DNA of 64,000 nucleotides from Prosopocoilus inquinatus (taxonomy: Eukaryota > Arthropoda > Insecta > Coleoptera > Lucanidae), in the NCBI GenBank assembly GCA_036172665.1, contig CM069877.1, forward strand, positions 12,482,501 through 12,546,500, written 5' to 3'. The number at the start of each line of letters is the position of its first letter. Position 1 is the stretch's first letter. A model generated the notes under the pieces. The model did no database searches and had not been told where the DNA came from. It was given only the letters and a program-made list of their open reading frames with translations. Shown here one piece after another: positions 1-13,129 of this stretch. The position numbers and the translations under genes were made by a program.

Positions 1-2450
1 TTCTCTTTTTCTTTGTTCGTAAATTTGAAATTCATGTGAATTTACTTTTTTCCCCACTCAAAAGCGGGCATTAAAAATGTTTCTGTTAAATGAAGCCACC
101 AGTGTAAATGTCGCTATTAGTTTTCCGTTGGTAAATTTAAATAAAACAAAAATATTTTAACTTCAAACTTCATTTTATTAAATAAAAAAAAAACAAATCA
201 AAGCAGTTATTTAGTTTTTAGTTGAAGCTTGCAAAGATAGATGGCGCCACACTGAAGTTAAATTGAGACCGCAAAAATAAAAGAGAGAGAAATTGACGAC
301 TCATAAACAAAACTTGTAATTTATTATTTTCAACTCGGAAAAGTGCATTGAATTTTTTTCTGTTAAATGCACAGACATCAGTATAGATGTCGCTACTAGT
401 TTTCTGTTGATAAATCTAAGCAAAGTAAAAAATATTTTAACTTTCTTTTTGTCGAATGAAAAAAAAAACAATTCAGTTATTCAGTTTTCATTGTCAATTT
501 AAATTTGGCGCCTCAATTCACGCAATTGAAGTTTGCCAAGGTAGATGGCGCTGTACTAAAGTTAAAGAAGTGACGCCGCAAAAATAAAAGAGAAAGAAAT
601 TGTCGTCTCATAAACAAAAAAAAAAAACATGTTTTTCTTTTCCTTTTTTTCGTAAATTTGAAATTCATGTGAATTTAATTTTTCCCCACTCAAAAGCGGG
701 CATTAAAATTTTTCTGCTAAATGAAGACATCAGTGTAGATGTCGCTCTTAGTTTTCCGTTGGTAAATTTAAATAAAACAAAAATATTTTAATTTTAAACT
801 TCATTTTGTTCAATAAAAAAAACAAATTAATGTAGTTATTTAGTTTTTAGTGGAAGCTTGCAAAGACAGATGGCGCCACACTAAAGTTAAATTGAGACCG
901 CAAAAATAAACATTACTTGTTTCTCTATTCCTTTTTTTTCGTAAATTTGAAATTTATGTGAATTTATTTTTTTTTCAACTCGAAAAAGTACATTGAATTT
1001 TTTTCTGTTAAATGCACAGACATCAGTATAGATGTCGCTACTAGTTTTCTGTCGATAAATCTAAGCAAAGTAAAAAATATTTTAACTTTAATTCTCTTTG
1101 TCGAACGAAAAAAAAAACAAATTATTGCAGTTATTCAGTTTTTATTGTCAATTTAAATTTTGCGCCTCAATTCATGCAATTGAAGTTTGCAAAGATAGAT
1201 GGCGCTGTCCTAAAGTTAAAGAATCGTCGCTGCAAAAATAAAAGAGAAAGAAATTGTCGTCTCATAAACAAAACCTGTTTCTCCTTTTCTTTTTTTCGTA
1301 AATCTGAAACTCATATGAATTTATCTTTTTCCATTCGAAAGGGTGCATTAAAAATTTTTCTGTTGAATGAACAGACATCAATACAGATGTCGCCATTAGT
1401 TTTCTGTCGGTAAATCTAAGCAAAGTAAAAAATATTTTAACTTTAATTCTCTTTGTCGAACGAAAAAAAAAACAAATTATTGCAGTTATTCAGTTTTTAT
1501 TGTCAATTTAAATTTGGCGCCTCAATTCACGCAGTTGAAGTTTGCAAAGATAGATGGCGCTGTACTAAAGTTAAATAATTGACGCCGCAAAAATAAAAGA
1601 GAAAGAAATTGTTGTCTCATAAACAAAACTTGTTTCTCTATTCCCTTTTTTTCCCAGTAAATCTGAAACTTATGGGAATTTATCTTTTTCCATTCGAAAG
1701 AGTGAATTCAAATTTTTTCTGTTGAATGAAGAACGGTCATCAGTATAGATATCTCACTAGTTTCTTGTGGGTAAATCTAAGCAAAGTAAAAAGTATTTTA
1801 ACTTTAATTCTCTTGGACAAATAAAAAAAAAAACAAATTACTGCAGTTATTTAGTTTTTATTGTTAATTTAAATTTGGCGCCTCAATTCACGCAGTTGAA
1901 GCTTGCAACGATAGGTGGAGCCATACTAAAGTGAAAGAATCGACACCACAGAAACAAAAGAGAAAGAAGTTGACGTCTCATAAACATGTTTCTCGTTTTC
2001 TTTTTGCGTAAATTTGAAATTTAGACAGACATCAGTGTAGATGTCGCTATGTAAAGTCAAAAATATTTTAACTTTAATTCTCTTGGTCGAATTAAAAAAA
2101 GAACAAATTATTGCAGTTATTTAGAGTAGTTTTTATTGTCAATTTAAATTTGCAATGCAGCTGAAGCTTGCAAAGGTAGATGGCGCCACACTAAAGTTAA
2201 TGAATTGGTACTGCAAGAATAAAGAAATTGACGTCTCATAAACAAAACTAGTTGTTCCTTTTCTTTTCGTAAATACGAAATTCATATAAATTTATTTTCT
2301 TGTTCCGCTTAAAAACATGCATTTAAAATAATAAAATGTAGAAACATCAGTGAAGATGGCGCCACTAGTTTTTCTTGTCGGTAGATCTCTAAGTCTAAAT
2401 TATTTTTACTTTAATTTTCTTTCTTTTCATAGTTTAAAAAAAAAAAAACA
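1..2450 (+). repeat. Tandem array of AGATGGCGCC-containing units, forward block
   Basis: Units of about 260-360 bp repeat head to tail, with copies of the core at about 241, 545, 871, 1199, 1554, 1914 (degenerate) and 2179. Each unit runs: a TAGATGGCGCC-type core after a GCTTGCAAAG motif, an AAAATAAAAGAGAAAGAAA stretch, CTCATAAACAAAACTTG, a T/C-rich tract, then CGTAAATTTGAAATTCATG. Copies differ by small indels and substitutions. The left edge is cut by the window. Short open frames here are chance products of the repeat. No end of a mobile element is visible on the left. Confidence 0.85.
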
Positions 2451-2584
2451 TTTATAAGCTCCTCTTCTCTTCTGATTGAAATATTTATGTAATTTGTGGT
2501 ATAAATAAACAAAAGAAAATTGTCTTGACATAAACTTACCAATAGTTATTAAGAATAAATAGATGAATAAATAAATAATAAATT

Positions 2585-4745
2585 TTTAATGCTAGCTTTT
2601 GGGTGGGGAAAAAAATTAATTCACATGAATTTCAAATTTACGAAAAAAAAAGGAAAAGAAAAACATGTTTTTTTTTTTGTTTATGAGACGTCAATTTCTT
2701 TCTCTTTTACTTTTGTGGTCTCAATTCTTTAACTTGAGGTTGGCGCCATCTATCTTCGCTAGCTTCAACTGCATAAATTAAAGCAACTGATAACAAAAAC
2801 TAAATAACTGCAATAATTTGATTTTTTTATTCGACAAAGAGAATTAAAGTTAAAATATTTTTTACTTTATTTACATTTACCGACAGAAAACTGGTGTATG
2901 TGCATTTAACAGAACAATTTTTAATGCAGGCTTTCGAGTGGAAAAAAGTAAATTCACGTGAATTTCAAATTTACGAAAAAAGAAAGAAAGAAACAGGTTT
3001 TGTTCATGAGATGTCAATTTCTTTCTCTTTTATTTTTACGGCGTCAATTATTTAACTTTGTTGTGGCGCCATCTATCTTTGCAATCCTCAACTGCATGAA
3101 CAGAGGCTGAACAGAGGCGCCAAACTTAAATTGATAATAAAAACTGTAAGTAACTATTTTTTTTTATTCGACAAAGAATTAAAGTTAAAATATTTTTTAC
3201 TTAGATTCACCGACAAAAAACCATCTCATTTATACTGACGTTTTTTGATTTAATAATAATGTTTTTATTTTATGTTGTTAAGCGGAAAAAAATAAATTCA
3301 TATGAATTTCATATTTAGAAGAAAAAAAGCCTTGTTGGTATTTTCACATCAATTTCCTGCTGATTTATTTTTCCCGCGTCAATTCTTTAACTTTTGTGTG
3401 GTGCCATCTAACTTTGCAAGCTTCAACCGTATCAAAGACGCGGCAAATTCAAATCGACAATAAAAGTAAGTAACTGCAATTATTTGTGTTTTTTCAGTTT
3501 TCTTCACAGACACAAAAATAGTAGCAACATCTACATTGATGCTTCTTCATTTAACAAAAAAATTTTAAAGAGCGCGTGCGTTTTCGAGCGCAAAAAAATC
3601 AATCCACAAGAATTTTATATTTGAACAAAAAAGAAAGCAGGAAAACGGATATCGTTTGAGATGTCAATTTTCTTAACTTTTGCGTGGCGCCATCTACTTT
3701 TGCAAGCCTCAACCGTATGAAATTATGCGCGCCAAATTCAATTAAAGCAATCGACAATAAAAATTAAATAACTGCAATAATTTGATTTTTTTATTCGACA
3801 AAGAGAATTAAAGTTAAAATATTTTTTACTTTGCTTACATTTACCGACAGAAAACTGGTAGCGACATCTATACTGGTGTATGTGCATTTAATAGAACAAT
3901 TTTTAATGCAGGCTTTCGAGCGGAAAAAAGTAAATTCACGTGAATTTTAAACTTACGAAAAAAGAAAGAGAGAAACAGGTTTTGTTCATGAGAGGTCAAT
4001 TTCTTTCTCTTTTATTTTTACGGCGTCAATTCTTTAACTTCAGTGTGGTGCCATCTATCTTTGAAAGCCTCAACTACATGAAATGAGGCGCAAAACTTAA
4101 ATTGAAAATAAAAATTGTAAGTAACTATTTTTTTTTTAATTCGACAAAGAATTAAAATTAAAATATTTTTTACTTAGATTCACTGACAGAAAGCCAACAG
4201 CGACATTTCATCTATAATGACGTTTGTTCATTTAATAGGAATAATAACAATAATTTGTCTTTAATGCATTTTTTAAACCGAAAAAATAAATACATATGAA
4301 TTTCATATTTAGAAGAAAAAAAGCCTTGTTGGTGTTTTTTCTCAATTATTTTTCCCGCGTCAATTCTTTCACTTTTGTGTGGCGCCATCTAACTTTCCAA
4401 GCTTCAACCGTATCAAAGACGCGGCAAATTCAAATCGACAATAAAAGTAAGTAACTGCAATTATTTGTTTTTTCAGTTTTTTTCACAGACACAAAACTAA
4501 TGGCGACATCTACATCGATGGTTGTTCGTTTAACAGAAAAATTTTAAAGAGCGCGTGCGTTTTCCAGCGAAAAAAAAACAATCCACAAGAATTTTATATT
4601 GGAACAAAAAAGAAAGCAGGAAAACGGATATCGTTTGAGATGTCAATTTTCTTAACTTTTGCGTGGCGCCATCTATTTTTGCAAGCTTTAACCGTATGAA
4701 TTAATGCGCGCCAAATTCAAATTGACAATAAAAATTAAATTTATG
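2585..4745 (-). repeat. Same array family in inverted orientation
   Basis: From about 2585 the units of the preceding block appear as reverse complements: TTTCAAATTTACG, then the purine tract, then the core as GGCGCCATCT at about 2748, 3066, 3687, 4380 and 4670. A higher-order period of about 960-990 bp is visible, because the segment with GATATCGTTTGAGATGTC occurs near 3647 and again near 4627. About 135 bp of AT-rich spacer (2450-2585) separates the two orientations, so 1-4745 forms a very large imperfect inverted repeat. Confidence 0.8.
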
Positions 4746-5715
4746 AAAGCGAGTTTGAAAGAAGCGCAAAATAATTCAAGCCTATCCGGACACAAAATGC
4801 GAAGAAAAAATCTTTTCTTTACAGAACAACAAATTAATCAAAAAGAAAAAAATAACCATTACTAAGCACGATTATGCAATTAATGGCATTATGTAATTAT
4901 CATGCATGTCGTAGATAGACGTATTTATGATTGGTTGTTACCATAGCAACATACCTTTAAGTTTAACGTACTCGATACAGAATAGCCCCTATTAGCTCTT
5001 AGCTGTCATCATGGAGGTTAAGTAACTGAAGGAGTAACAAGCAAAAAAACAAGCTAGTTTTCGGTCGCGCAATCCCCTCTCTTGTGTGACAAAAATAAAG
5101 AGCACCAGAGGACACACCATGGGCGATGTGCGTGACTGAGTGCGCGATATTCCACATTTCGTTCGTCTTGCCATACTAAAGGCCCGCTGCTGGACCGGTT
5201 TTCAATAATTCACGTAATACCGCATGGTGTCCTCCATATACTTAACCTCGATAGCTGTCATTAACAATGGTGTTTGACGTATCGGTGCCGGAAACTCAAA
5301 TTTTAGTTGTTTCTTCGTTCTCTGATTTCTCCGTATCGAGGAAAAATAATTAAAAACTGAATTTGCTCTCATTTTATTTTATTTTATTATTATTTTCTTT
5401 TTGCAATTTAGAAATGTTTAAACCTGTTTTTAGGTTAACCAAGTCGGTTGCGGCGACCCAAACCTGTCTCGCCTATCTCGCAAAACAGGAAATTATATTT
5501 TATTTATGCTAGCTGGTTTCATGTAAATTCCAATTTGTTTTTAATGGTAGATTTCTAGCTCGTTTAAAACCTATTATGCAAATCGCCGTTTTAATAATCA
5601 AGTTAAAAAAATTAAAATGTAGACGTGTATGTATAAATACATTAGTCATGTCTAGATAAAAAAAAATTGAAGTTTTCTTTGATTTATTTATTTATTTATT
5701 TAGAGAAACTGAACT
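4746..5715. other. Gene-less spacer
   Basis: AT-rich sequence between the inverted array and the 10.7-kb transposon. An ATTT microsatellite lies near 5682-5702. I see no supported exon, RNA gene or transposon end. Confidence 0.5.
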
Positions 5716-5962
5716 GCTTATTACAGTGGCGTAACTAGAAGCCAAGCCGCCGGGTTTCAAAATTTTTACCAGCGCCTTTCTTTATTACTATTTTATTGAA
5801 GCTTTAAAGGACAAAATTAAAAAAAATAAATTACTTTAAAAAGTACATTTCCGCGGCTGTTTACTTTCTATCCTAAGAGAATCAAGACTGCTTAGTTACT
5901 TTTAGATTTCTTAGAAAGTGTGAAAATTTTAGGTTAGAAAAGCTGTCAAACACTAGTGCTAG

Positions 5963-8900
5963 CAGTGGCGGCTCGTGATGATTTACCACGGGTGGGTAAC
6001 AACTGCAAAAGGGAAAGCGGGTACATTTTCCACATAAATTTGTTTGAATCGGAACGTGCAACTTCAGCAGGACAAGGTTGACCTTGAAACAATTTTCCCA
6101 AATTTTTGACTTTTTATTTTGGAAACCTTTCTAATTTTGTTTAAATTTTTCACGATTTCTGTCTCTTTTAGATTCTTCAATTGGGTTCGTTTGACCTTGA
6201 AATTATTCCTCGAATTGTAATCGTTTTCTTTGCGATTTTCAAAAAAAATTCTCCAGTTTTTCTTTTCACAGTTTGTCACCGATTAGGTCGATGCAGTTCA
6301 ATTGAGTTGGCCTTGAAACGATTTTCCCAAAATCTTTCAGATTTTTATTTTGGAAATCTTACTAATTTTGCTTAAAATTTTCAGGATCATGTACTGTCTT
6401 TTAAATTATTCAGTTGGATTGCGTTAACCTTGAAATTGTTTCTCGAATTTTAATCGTATTTTTGCATTCTTAAAATTTTTTTCTCCCAATTTTTCTTATG
6501 TTGGTTTGGACTTGAAACTATTTTTCAATTTTTCTGTACTTTTCCGGAAAATTTAAACTCTTTTTGCGATAATTTTTAATAATTTCCAACTTCGTTTAAA
6601 TTTTTCACGATTTCTATCTATTTTAGATTTATCAGTTAGGTTCGGTTGACCTTGAAGTTATTTCTCGAATTTTAATTGTTTTCTTTGCAATTTTTTAAAA
6701 TTTTTTTCTCCAGTTTTTCTCTTTATAGTTTGTCCCCGATTAGGTCGATGCAGTTCGGTTCGGTTGACCTTGAAACGATTTTCCCAAATTTTTGAGATTT
6801 TTGTTTTGGAAATCTATCTAATTTTGCTTAAAATTTTCACGACTTCTGTCAATTTTAGATTCTTCAATTGGGTTCGTTTGACCTTGAAATTTCTCCTCGA
6901 ATTTTAATCGTCTTTTTGCATTTTTCAAATTTTTTCCTCCAATTTTTCTATGTTGGTTTGAACTTTTTCGGAAAATTTAAACTCTTTTTCCTTTGATTTT
7001 TCATAATTTTTAATTTTGTTTAAATTTTTCACGATTTCTGTCTCTTAGATTCTTCAATTCGGTTCGGTTGACCTTGAAATTATTCCTCGAATTTTAATCG
7101 TTTTCTTTGCGATTCTTTAAAAAGAAATACTCCAGTTTTTCTTTTCACAATTTGTCACCGATTAGGTCGATGCAGTTCAGTTGGGTTGGCCTTGAAACGA
7201 TTTTCCCAAAATCTTTCAGATTTTTATTTTATTTCTAATTTTGCTTAAAATTTTCAGGATTATGTACTGTCTTTTAAATTCTTCAGTTGGATTGGGTTGA
7301 CCTTGAAATTGTTTCTCGAATTTTAATCGTTTTTTTGCATTCTTAAAATTTTTTTCTCCCAATTTTTCTTATGTTGGTTTGGACTTAAAACTATTTTTAA
7401 ATTTTTCTGTACTTTTCCGGAAAATTTAAACTCCTTTTGCGATAATTTTTCATAATTTCCAACTTCGTTTAAATTTTTCACGATTTCTATCTATTTTAGA
7501 TTTATCAGTTAGGTTCGGTTGACCTTGAAGTTATTTCTCGAATTTTAATTGTTTTCTTTGCAATTTTTTAAAATTTTTTTCTCCAGTTTTTCTCTTTATA
7601 GTTTGTCCCCGATTAGGTCGATGCAGTTCGGTTCGGTTGACCTTGAAACGATTTTCCCAAATTTTTGAGATTTTTGTTTTGGAAATCTATCTAATTTTGC
7701 TTAAAATTTTCACGACTTCTGTCAATTTTAGATTCTTCAATTGGGTTCGTTTGACCTTGAAATTTCTCCTCGAATTTTAATCGTCTTTTTGCATTTTTCA
7801 AATTTTTTCCTCCAATTTTTCTATGTTGGTTTGAACTTTTTCGGAAAATTTAAACTCTTTTTCCTTTGATTTTTCATAATTTTTAATTTTGTTTAAATTT
7901 TTCACGATTTCTGTCTCTTAGATTCTTCAATTCGGTTCGGTTGACCTTGAAATTATTCCTCGAATTTTAATCGTTTTCTTTGCGATTCTTTAAAAAGAAA
8001 TACTCCAGTTTTTCTTTTCACAATTTGTCACCGATTAGGTCGATGCAGTTCAGTTGGGTTGGCCTTGAAACGATTTTCCCAAAATCTTTCAGATTTTTAT
8101 TTTATTTCTAATTTTGCTTAAAATTTTCAGGATTATGTACTGTCTTTTAAATTCTTCAGTTGGATTGGGTTGACCTTGAAATTGTTTCTCGAATTTTAAT
8201 CGTTTTGTTGCATTCTTAAAATTCTTTTCTCCCAATTTTTCTTATGTTGGTTTGGACTTGAAACTATTTTTCAATTTTTCTGTACTTTTCCGGAAAATTT
8301 CAACTCTTTGCGATAATTTTTCATAATTTCCAACTTCGTTTAAATTTTTCACGATTTCTATCTATTTTAGATTTATCAGTTAGGTTCGGTTGACCTTGAA
8401 GTTATTTCTCGAATTTTAATTGTTTTCTTTGCAATTTTTTAAAATTTTTTTTCTCCAGTTTTTCTCTTCATAGTTTGTCCCCGATTAGGTCGATGCAGTT
8501 CGGTTCGGTTGACCTTGAGACGATCTTCCCAAATTTTTGAGATTTTTGTTTTGGAAATCTTTCTAATTTTGCTTAAAATTTTCACGACTTCTGTCAATTT
8601 TAGATTCTTCAATTGGGTTCGTTTGACCTTGAAATTTCTCCTCGAATTTTAATCGTCTTTTTGCATTTTTCAAATTTTTTCCTCCAATTTTTCTATGTTG
8701 GTTTGAACTTTTTCGGAAAATTTAAACTCTTTTTCCTTTGATTTTTCATAATTTTTAATTTTGTTTAAATTTTTCACGATTTCTGTCTCTTAGATTCTTC
8801 AATTCGGTTCGGTTGACCTTGAAATTATTCCTCGAATTTTAATCGTTTTCTTTGCGATTCTTTAAAAAGAAATACTCCAGTTTTTCTTTTCACAATTTGT

Positions 8901-11900
8901 CACCGATTAGGTCGATGCAGTTCAGTTGGGTTGGCCTTGAAACGATTTTCCCAAAATCTTTCAGATTTTTATTTTATTTCTAATTTTGCTTAAAATTTTC
9001 AGGATTATGTACTGTCTTTTAAATTCTTCAGTTGGATTGGGTTGACCTTGAAATTGTTTCTCGAATTTTAATCGTTTTTTTGCATTCTTAAAATTTTTTT
9101 CTCCCAATTTTTCTTATGTTGGTTTGGACTTGAAACTATTTTTAAATTTTTCTGTACTTTTCCGGAAAATTTAAACTCCTTTTGCGATAATTTTTCATAA
9201 TTTCCAACTTCGTTTAAATTTTTCACGATTTCTATCTATTTTAGATTTATCAGTTAGGTTCGGTTGACCTTGAAGTTATTTCTCGAATTTTAATTGTTTT
9301 CTTTGCAATTTTTTAAAATTTTTTTCTCCAGTTTTTCTCTTTATAGTTTGTCCCCGATTAGGTCGATGCAGTTCGGTTCGGTTGACCTTGAAACGATTTT
9401 CCCAAATTTTTGAGATTTTTGTTTTGGAAATCTATCTAATTTTGCTTAAAATTTTCACGACTTCTGTCAATTTTAGATTCTTCAATTGGGTTCGTTTGAC
9501 CTTGAAATTTCTCCTCGAATTTTAATCGTCTTTTTGCATTTTTCAAATTTTTTCCTCCAATTTTTCTATGTTGGTTTGAACTTTTTCGGAAAATTTAAAC
9601 TCTTTTTCCTTTGATTTTTCATAATTTTTAATTTTGTTTAAATTTTTCACGATTTCTGTCTCTTAGATTCTTCAATTCGGTTCGGTTGACCTTGAAATTA
9701 TTCCTCGAATTTTAATCGTTTTCTTTGCGATTCTTTAAAAAGAAATACTCCAGTTTTTCTTTTCACAATTTGTCACCGATTAGGTCGATGCAGTTCAGTT
9801 GGGTTGGCCTTGAAACGATTTTCCCAAAATCTTTCAGATTTTTATTTTATTTCTAATTTTGCTTAAAATTTTCAGGATTATGTACTGTCTTTTAAATTCT
9901 TCAGTTGGATTGGGTTGACCTTGAAATTGTTTCTCGAATTTTAATCGTTTTGTTGCATTCTTAAAATTCTTTTCTCCCAATTTTTCTTATGTTGGTTTGG
10001 ACTTGAAACTATTTTTCAATTTTTCTGTACTTTTCCGGAAAATTTCAACTCTTTGCGATAATTTTTCATAATTTCCAACTTCGTTTAAATTTTTCACGAT
10101 TTCTATCTATTTTAGATTTATCAGTTAGGTTCGGTTGACCTTGAAGTTATTTCTCGAATTTTAATTGTTTTCTTTGCAATTTTTTAAAATTTTTTTTCTC
10201 CAGTTTTTCTCTTCATAGTTTGTCCCCGATTAGGTCGATGCAGTTCGGTTCGGTTGACCTTGAGACGATCTTCCCAAATTTTTGAGATTTTTGTTTTGGA
10301 AATCTTTCTAATTTTGCTTAAAATTTTCACGACTTCTGTCAATTTTAGATTCTTCAATTGGGTTCGTTTGACCTTGAAATTTCTAATTTTGTTTAAATTT
10401 TTCACGATTTCTGTCTCTTAGATTCTTCAATTCGGTTCGGTTGACCTTGAAATTATTCCTCGAATTTTAATCGTTTTCTTTGCGATTCTTTAAAAAGAAA
10501 TACTCCAGTTTTTCTTTTCACAATTTGTCACCGATTAGGTCGATGCAGTTCAGTTGGGTTGGCCTTGAAACGATTTTCCCAAAATCTTTCAGATTTTTAT
10601 TTTATTTCTAATTTTGCTTAAAATTTTCAGGATTATGTACTGTCTTTTAAATTCTTCAGTTGGATTGGGTTGACCTTGAAATTGTTTCTCGAATTTTAAT
10701 CGTTTTGTTGCATTCTTAAAATTCTTTTCTCCCAATTTTTCTTATGTTGGTTTGGACTTGAAACTATTTTTCAATTTTTCTGTACTTTTCCGGAAAATTT
10801 CAACTCTTTGCGATAATTTTTCATAATTTCCAACTTCGTTTAAATTTTTCACGATTTCTATCTATTTTAGATTTATCAGTTAGGTTCGGTTGACCTTGAA
10901 GTTATTTCTCGAATTTTAATTGTTTTCTTTGCAATTTTTTAAAATTTTTTTTCTCCAGTTTTTCTCTTCATAGTTTGTCCCCGATTAGGTCGATGCAGTT
11001 CGGTTCGGTTGACCTTGAGACGATCTTCCCAAATTTTTGAGATTTTTGTTTTGGAAATCTTTCTAATTTTGCTTAAAATTTTCACGACTTCTGTCAATTT
11101 TAGATTCTTCAATTGAGTTCATTTGACCTTGAAATTTCTCCTCGAATTTTAATCGTCTTTTTGCATTTTTCAAATTTTTTCCTCCAATTTTTCTTATGTT
11201 GGTTTGAACTTTTTCGGAAAATTTAAACTCTTTTTGCTTTGATTTTTCATAATTTCTAATTTTGTTTAAATTTTTCACGATTTCTGTCTCTTTTAGATTC
11301 TTAAATTGGGTTCGTTTGACCTTGAAATTATTCCTCGAATTTTAATCGTTAAAATTTTCAGGATTATGTACTGCCAATTAAATTCTTCAGTTGGATTGGG
11401 TTAACCTTGAAATTGTTTCTCGAATTTTAATCGTTTTTTTGCATTCTTAAAATTCTTTTCTCCCAATTTTTCTTATGTTGGTTTGGACTTGAAACTATTT
11501 TTCAATTTTTCTGTACTTTTCCGGAAAACTTAAACTCCTTTTGCGATAATTTTTCATAATTTCCAACTTCGTTTAAAATTTTCACGATTTCTATCTATTT
11601 TAGATTTATCAGTTAGGTTCGGTTGACCTTGAAATTATTTCTCGAATTTTAATTGTTTTCTTTGCAATTTTTTAAAATTTTTTTCTCCAGTTTTTCTCTT
11701 TATAGTTTGTCCCCGATTAGGTCGATGCACTTCGGTTCGGTTGACCTTGAAACGATTTTCCCAAATTTTTGAGATTTTTGTTTTGGAAATCTATCTAATT
11801 TTGCTTAAAATTTTCACGACTTCTGTCAATTTTAGATTCTTCAATTGGGTTCGTTTGACCTTGAAATTTCTCCTCGAATTTTAATCGTCTTTTTGCATTT

Positions 11901-13101
11901 TTCAAATTTTTTCCTCCAATTTTTCTTATGTTGGTTTGAACTTTTTCGGAAAATTTAAACTCTTTTTGCTTTGATTTTTCATAATTTCTAATTTTGTTTA
12001 AATTTTTCACGATTTCTGTCTCTTTTAGATTCTTAAATTGGGTTCGTTTGACCTTGAAATTATTCCTCGAATTTTAATCGTTAAAATTTTCAGGATTATG
12101 TACTGCCAATTAAATTCTTCAATTGGATTGGGTTAACCTTGAAATTGTTTCTCGAATTTTAATCGTTTTTTTGCATTCTTAAAATTCTTTTCTCCCAATT
12201 TTTCTTATGTTGGTTTGGACTTGAAACTATTTTTCAATTTTTGTGTATTTTTCCGGAAAATTTAAACTCTTTTTGCGATAATTTTTCATAATTTCCAATT
12301 TCGTTTAAATTTTTCACGATTTCTATCTATTTTAGATTCATCAGTCAGGTTCGGTTGACCTTGAAACGACTTTATTTTCTCGAATTTTAATCGTTTTCTT
12401 TGCAATTTTTTTAAAAATTTTTCCTCCAGTTTTTCTCTTTATAGTTTGTTCCCGATTAGGTCGATGCAGTTCGGTTGAATTGACCTTGAAACGATTATCC
12501 CAAATTTTTGAGATTTTTGTTTTGAAAATCTTTCTAATTTTGCGCTTAAAATTTTCACGATTATTGTCTGTTTTAGTTTATTTAGTTGGATTGGGTTGAC
12601 CTTGAAATTATTTCTCCAATTTTAATCGTTTTCTTTGCAATTTTTAAAAAAATTCTTTTCTCCAGTTTTTCTCTTTATAGTTTGTCCCCGATTAGGTCGA
12701 TGCAGTTCGGTTGCGTTGACCTTGAAACGATTTCCCCAAAATTTTTGAGATTTTTGTTTTGAAAATCTTTCTAATTTTGTGCTTAAAATTTTCACGATTT
12801 CTGTCTGCCTTAGTTTCTTTAGTTGAATTGAGTTGACCTTGAAATTATGTCGTGAATTTTAATCGTTTTCTTTGCGATTTTTAATTTTTTTTCCCCCAAT
12901 TTTCCTTTTCATAATTTGTCTCCTATTAGGTCAATGTAATTCGGTTGGGTTTTTGGGATTTTCTGCGAGTAGGCAACAACTGCAAAAGTTAAAGTGGGTA
13001 CGTTTTCCAAATAAATTTGTTTTTCGGGGCTGTCTCGACTTGGAACCGGAATGTGCAACATCAGTAGTACGGGGTGGGTCCACCCCGACGAGCCGCCACT
13101 G
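5963..13101. mobile_element. hAT-like non-autonomous element, family E1, copy 1, carrying a satellite array
   Basis: The ends are CAGTGGCGGCTCGTG on the left and GACGAGCCGCCACTG on the right. Flanks AGTGCTAG (5955-5962) and AGCGCTAG (13102-13109) form an 8-bp duplication with one mismatch. About 110-135 bp of subterminal sequence on each side, including the motif CAACAACTGCAAAAG in the same orientation at both ends, matches the ends of the 675-bp copy at 46195-46869. This shows the array is enclosed by a real element. The cargo is about 6.9 kb of tandem repeats with no coding capacity for a transposase. Confidence 0.85.
6070..12945. repeat. Satellite array with 873-bp higher-order repeat, rich in TTGACCTTGA
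   Basis: A marker segment (GATTATGTACTG; GATCATG in the first copy) recurs at 6385, 7258, 8131, 9003, 9876, 10631, 11362 and 12094. This gives spacings of 873, 873, 872, 873, 755, 731 and 732 bp. The 873-bp copies are close to identical, while the later ones carry internal deletions. Each higher-order unit is built from degenerate sub-units of about 110-190 bp, each with the core TTGACCTTGAAA or a variant (GGCCTTGAA, AACCTTGAA, GGACTTGAA). By eye there are about 40 copies of TTGACCTTGA in the same orientation. Open frames inside it are repeat artefacts. Confidence 0.9.
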
Positions 13102-13129
13102 AGCGCTAGCGTTTCAAAATTGTTTACCC

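Noticed and set aside
10184..12010. Repeated minus-strand frames of 71-73 codons (Lys-rich)
   Set aside because: They are identical by-products of the satellite period, on one strand only, without a plausible start context or function.
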